Shown: positions 61,626 through 64,000 of the stretch, in pieces
Numbering within the stretch: the stretch's first letter is position 1
Layout of the letters: the number at the start of each line of letters is the position of its first letter
From: Fen-671 sp963794745
Lineage (GTDB): Bacteria > Actinomycetota > Acidimicrobiia > Acidimicrobiales > Palsa-688
Assembly (NCBI GenBank): GCA_963794745.1
Contig: CAWCEZ010000011.1
Location: forward strand, 1 to 64,000
Length of the DNA: 64,000 bases
Direction: 5' to 3'
Program-made: the position numbers and the translations under genes
The notes under the pieces: generated by a model
The model's input: only the letters and a program-made list of their open reading frames with translations
Database searches by the model: none
Told to the model about the DNA's origin: nothing

Positions 61626-62678
61626 GTGGAGGTTGAACAGGTGCTGCTGGCTTCGCCCCGGGGATTTTGTGCCGGGGTGGAGATGGCGATCAAGGCGCTT
61701 GCCTGGATGGTGCGGGTGTTCGAACCGCCCGTCTACTGCTACCACGAGATCGTGCACAACCAGATCGTGGTCGACCGCTTCCGCCAGCTCGGGGTCGTCT
61801 TCGTCGACGACATAGCTCTCGTGCCGCCCGGCCGGCCGGTCATGCTGTCCGCCCACGGGTCGGCTCCCGAAGTGGTCGAGGCCGCCCGGCTCCACGGGGG
61901 TGCCGTAGTCAACGCAGTGTGCCCGCTCGTGACCAAGGTCCACCACGAGGTCAAGCTGCGGGCGTCAAAGGGCTACTCGATCGTCTACGTCGGCCACGAG
62001 GGCCACGAGGAGGCGGTCGGCACGATGGCCGTAGCGCCCGAGGCCATCCACCGCGTCGAGACCGTGGAAGAAGTCCTCGCCTTGCCCGACCCCGACGGCC
62101 CTGTTGCCTTCCTCGCCCAGACGACCCTGGCGCTCGACGAGTGGCGCAGCATCTTGGAGGCTGCCCAGGAACGCTGGCCGGAGCTTTGGGTGCCCGGGCG
62201 CAGCGACCTGTGCTTCGCCACTACCAACCGCCAGAGCGCGCTCCGGGCGATCGCCGGGCGCTGCGACGCGATGGTGGTGATCGGCAGCGCGAACTCGTCC
62301 AACACCCTGGCCCTCGCCCGCACGGCCGTCGCCGCCGGCTGCCCCCGGGTGCTCCGTGTCAACACTGCCGCCGAGCTGCCCGAAGACCTGGCGGGTGTGG
62401 TCGGCGTGATTGCTGGGGCGTCGGCTCCCGAGTCGCTCGTGGAGGAGGTACTCGTCCGCCTCGCCCCGGCTAACGGGACCGAGGAAGTGCGCGCCGTCCC
62501 CGAGGACGAGTACTTCCCTTTGCCTCGTGAGCTGCGTGAGGTGCTGCGAAGCGTGGCCGGCCTGCTCGCCACTGTTGCTTTCGCTCCCGGCGAGGCGGCA
62601 GGCGGGACGCCCGTGGAGCGCTCGGTCCTGGACGGGCGGGACGTGCCGGCGGCCGAAGTCCTCGCTGCATTGGGCTGA
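61626..62678 (+). CDS. ispH: 4-hydroxy-3-methylbut-2-enyl diphosphate reductase (IspH/LytB)
   Basis: The 350-residue protein has the three iron-sulfur cysteines at the expected places (PRGFCAGVEMAIKAL, NAVCPLVTKVHHEV, DLCFATTNRQSAL). HEIVHNQIVVDRF and VIGSANSSNTLAL bind the substrate diphosphate. It makes IPP and DMAPP, the last step of the MEP isoprenoid pathway. Start GTG 61626 has GGAG a few bases upstream. Its last codons are followed by a 27-bp duplicate of the gene end. Confidence 0.95.
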   Translation: MEVEQVLLASPRGFCAGVEMAIKALAWMVRVFEPPVYCYHEIVHNQIVVDRFRQLGVVFVDDIALVPPGRPVMLSAHGSAPEVVEAARLHGGAVVNAVCPLVTKVHHEVKLRASKGYSIVYVGHEGHEEAVGTMAVAPEAIHRVETVEEVLALPDPDGPVAFLAQTTLALDEWRSILEAAQERWPELWVPGRSDLCFATTNRQSALRAIAGRCDAMVVIGSANSSNTLALARTAVAAGCPRVLRVNTAAELPEDLAGVVGVIAGASAPESLVEEVLVRLAPANGTEEVRAVPEDEYFPLPRELREVLRSVAGLLATVAFAPGEAAGGTPVERSVLDGRDVPAAEVLAALG

Positions 62679-62710
62679 ACCAGAGTCCTCGCCGCATTGG
62701 GTTGAGCGAA
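62657..62710 (+). repeat. 27-bp tandem duplication at the end of ispH
   Basis: AGTCCTCGCTGCATTGGGCTGA and AGTCCTCGCCGCATTGGGTTGA repeat with 27-bp period, with two substitutions in the aligned core. The second copy lies after the stop codon and repeats the VLAALG-stop segment. Confidence 0.7.
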
Positions 62711-62724
62711 GCGGTAAAGGGCTC

Positions 62725-63584
62725 ATGGCTATCCCGAAGGCAACATTTGGACGTACCGGCCACGAGAGCACTCGGGCCATTTTCGGAGGGGCGGCGCTCG
62801 GTTCAGCGAGCGAAGCGGACGCTGACAGGGCCTTTGACGCCATCGTCAAGGCCGGTGTCAACCACATCGACGTCGCTGCCGGCTACGGCAAAGCCGAGGA
62901 ACTGATCAAGCCATGGCTCGCCCGCATGCCCGGCGAGTTCTTCCTGGCCACCAAGACAGGTGAGCGCGGGGCCAAGAGGCACGCGAGCAACTGGAGCGTT
63001 CCTTGGAGCGTATGGGCGTCGACCACGTCGACCTCTGGCAGATGCACAACCTCGCCGACCCGATCGAGTGGGACATCGCGCTGAGCCCCGGCGGCGCCGT
63101 CGAGGCTGCCGTGGCCGCCCGGGATGAAGGCCTCGTCCGCTTTATCGGCGTGACAGGCCACGGGCTCCAGATCGCTGCGACCCACCGCCGTTCGCTGGAA
63201 CGCTTCGACTTCGACACCGTGCTGCTCCCCTACAACTACATCACGATGCAGAACCCTTATTACGCCGAGAACTTCGAAGCTCTTGTGTCCACATGTGCGC
63301 AGCGGAACGTCGGCGTGCAGACGATAAAGTCGGTCGCCGCGGCGCCCTGGGCGGGCCGGGAGCACACTGGCGGCCCGTGGTACGAACCGTTCTCCGACAA
63401 GGCCGACATAGATCTGGCCGTGTCGTGGACTCTCGGGCGGCCCGGCCTTTTCCTCAACACGGCGGCCGATATCGACCTCCTCCCGCTCGTCCTCGATGCC
63501 GCAGCGCGGGTTTCCGAGCGGCCGAGCGACGAAGAGATGCAGGCCCTCATGGACCGCCGCCACGTCGTCCCCCTCTTCGTCTAG
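62725..63584 (+). CDS. Aldo/keto reductase-type oxidoreductase (one frame change)
   Basis: From ATG 62725 the barrel starts MAIPKATFGRTGHESTRAIFGGAAL and has NHIDVAAGYGKAEE (Asp, Tyr of the AKR site) and FLATKTGERGAK. After a frame change near 62975 it continues EQLERSLERMGVDHVDLWQMHNL, GLVRFIGVTGHG and PYNYITMQNPYY. The catalytic Lys is in ATKTG and the usual His is in QMHNL. It is an NADPH-dependent carbonyl reductase family member; the substrate is unknown. Confidence 0.87.
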
Positions 63585-63602
63585 AAGAGTCCCACAGCTA
63601 AA

Positions 63603-63685
63603 GGGTGGGGCGGGTACCGCACGTCTGGAGACGAGCTCGCCCACGGAACGAAGCTCGTCTCACAGCCGCACGCTCCGCCCCACCC
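63603..63685. terminator. Nested inverted repeats after the aldo/keto reductase gene
   Basis: An outer 11-bp perfect stem, GGGTGGGGCGG (63603-63613) with CCGCCCCACCC (63675-63685), encloses an inner perfect 10-bp stem, GAGACGAGCT (63628-63637) with AGCTCGTCTC (63652-63661). The internal loops of 13-14 nt both contain GCACG. It is more elaborate than a plain terminator. Confidence 0.6.
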
Positions 63686-63769
63686 ACACGGCTCGGTTGA
63701 TGGCTGGCCAAAGTCGGTTACAACGTTCTCAAGCGGCGGCGGGCGCAGAGAACTGGGCAATCTGGAGTC

Positions 63770-64000
63770 GTGACCGAGCGCCGAGCTCCAGCGGCCATGC
63801 CGATCAAGTCTCGGACCTTCAATAGGGCGAATGAGGTTATTTCCTTCGCGCTCGGCGTCATGCCGTTTGCGATCGCCCTTGGATTGGCGGTTGCCGTGCT
63901 GTGGTCGCCTTCGCTTTTGGCAGTTGTCATACTGCCCGTTGCTGTCTTGTTCGCGGTCGGGGCCACGCGAACTTCGGAGAGACCTACTAGCTCCCCGCGA
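63770..64000 (+). CDS. Membrane protein, partial at the window edge
   Basis: The frame is open from GTG 63770 (or ATG 63797) to the end of the window. Two membrane helices are seen (VISFALGVMPFAIALGLAVAVLW and LLAVVILPVAVLFAVGA) after a basic start (MPIKSRTFNRA). No family can be named from the fragment. Confidence 0.5.
   Translation, partial: MTERRAPAAMPIKSRTFNRANEVISFALGVMPFAIALGLAVAVLWSPSLLAVVILPVAVLFAVGATRTSERPTSSPR

Overview
The window is high-GC actinobacterial DNA. The best guess at lineage is an Acidimicrobiia-like actinobacterium. This is inferred from a YWLV/FGDA repeat protein, lipoproteins with CMRxHG/FPDP modules, an ECF42-type sigma factor with DGPF and SgcJ partners, an F420/NADP-type reductase, leaderless genes and a tRNA-Pro(GGG) integration site. 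No rRNA, CRISPR array, transposase or recognisable integrase was found. Many clear genes change reading frame once or more, including the essential GTPase gene der, so single-base indels in the read (several in homopolymers) are more likely than widespread gene decay. Split genes are therefore annotated as one locus, with the break position given.

Layout. 1-12.9 kb: a broken S9 peptidase, a GNAT acetyltransferase, a broken methyltransferase, a cluster of very small proteins, a secreted NHL-type propeller, two divergent CMRxHG lipoproteins, a monooxygenase-like protein, an AbrB/RelE-like toxin-antitoxin pair with a likely operator, a secreted protein and an orphan XRE regulator. 13-16 kb: a LacI-sensor/PAS/GGDEF diguanylate cyclase. 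16-21.7 kb: an MFS exporter divergent from a ROK regulator, then efeO-efeB (iron uptake / DyP peroxidase) without efeU. 21.7-29 kb: secreted FG-GAP and PKD-like proteins, a DUF2461 protein and a cyclase-domain/ATPase regulator. 29-33 kb: an HtrA protease and the ECF42/DGPF/SgcJ cluster. 33.6-38.8 kb: small proteins, an F420/NADP reductase-like protein, an SDR divergent from a TetR regulator, an MDR reductase and a PNPOx-like protein. 39-41.5 kb: a DUF1707 protein and a methyltransferase.

41.4-45.5 kb looks like a tRNA-Pro integration hotspot. The intact tRNA lies at the right edge, two copies of its 3' half lie at the left, and GTTGACAA repeats sit just inside both ends of a 3.7-kb segment carrying a BNR/sialidase-like membrane protein. 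A remnant of the same gene between the two left copies suggests repeated integration.

45.6-48.8 kb carries an alpha/beta hydrolase coupled to a zinc-ribbon membrane protein, and a YWLV-propeller/class A serine hydrolase fusion. 48.8-58.6 kb is the most coherent system: an OmpR/HK two-component pair divergent from a compact operon of two CMRxHG lipoproteins, a MacA/HlyD-type adaptor, a MacB-type ATPase and permease, and a SpoIIE phosphatase. The divergent promoter holds 11-bp-spaced GTAACAG half-sites. The adaptor's two coiled-coil arms are each built of exact 96-bp tandem repeats. 58.6-64 kb is housekeeping: der, a DUF512 radical-SAM protein, ispH, an aldo/keto reductase and a partial membrane protein.
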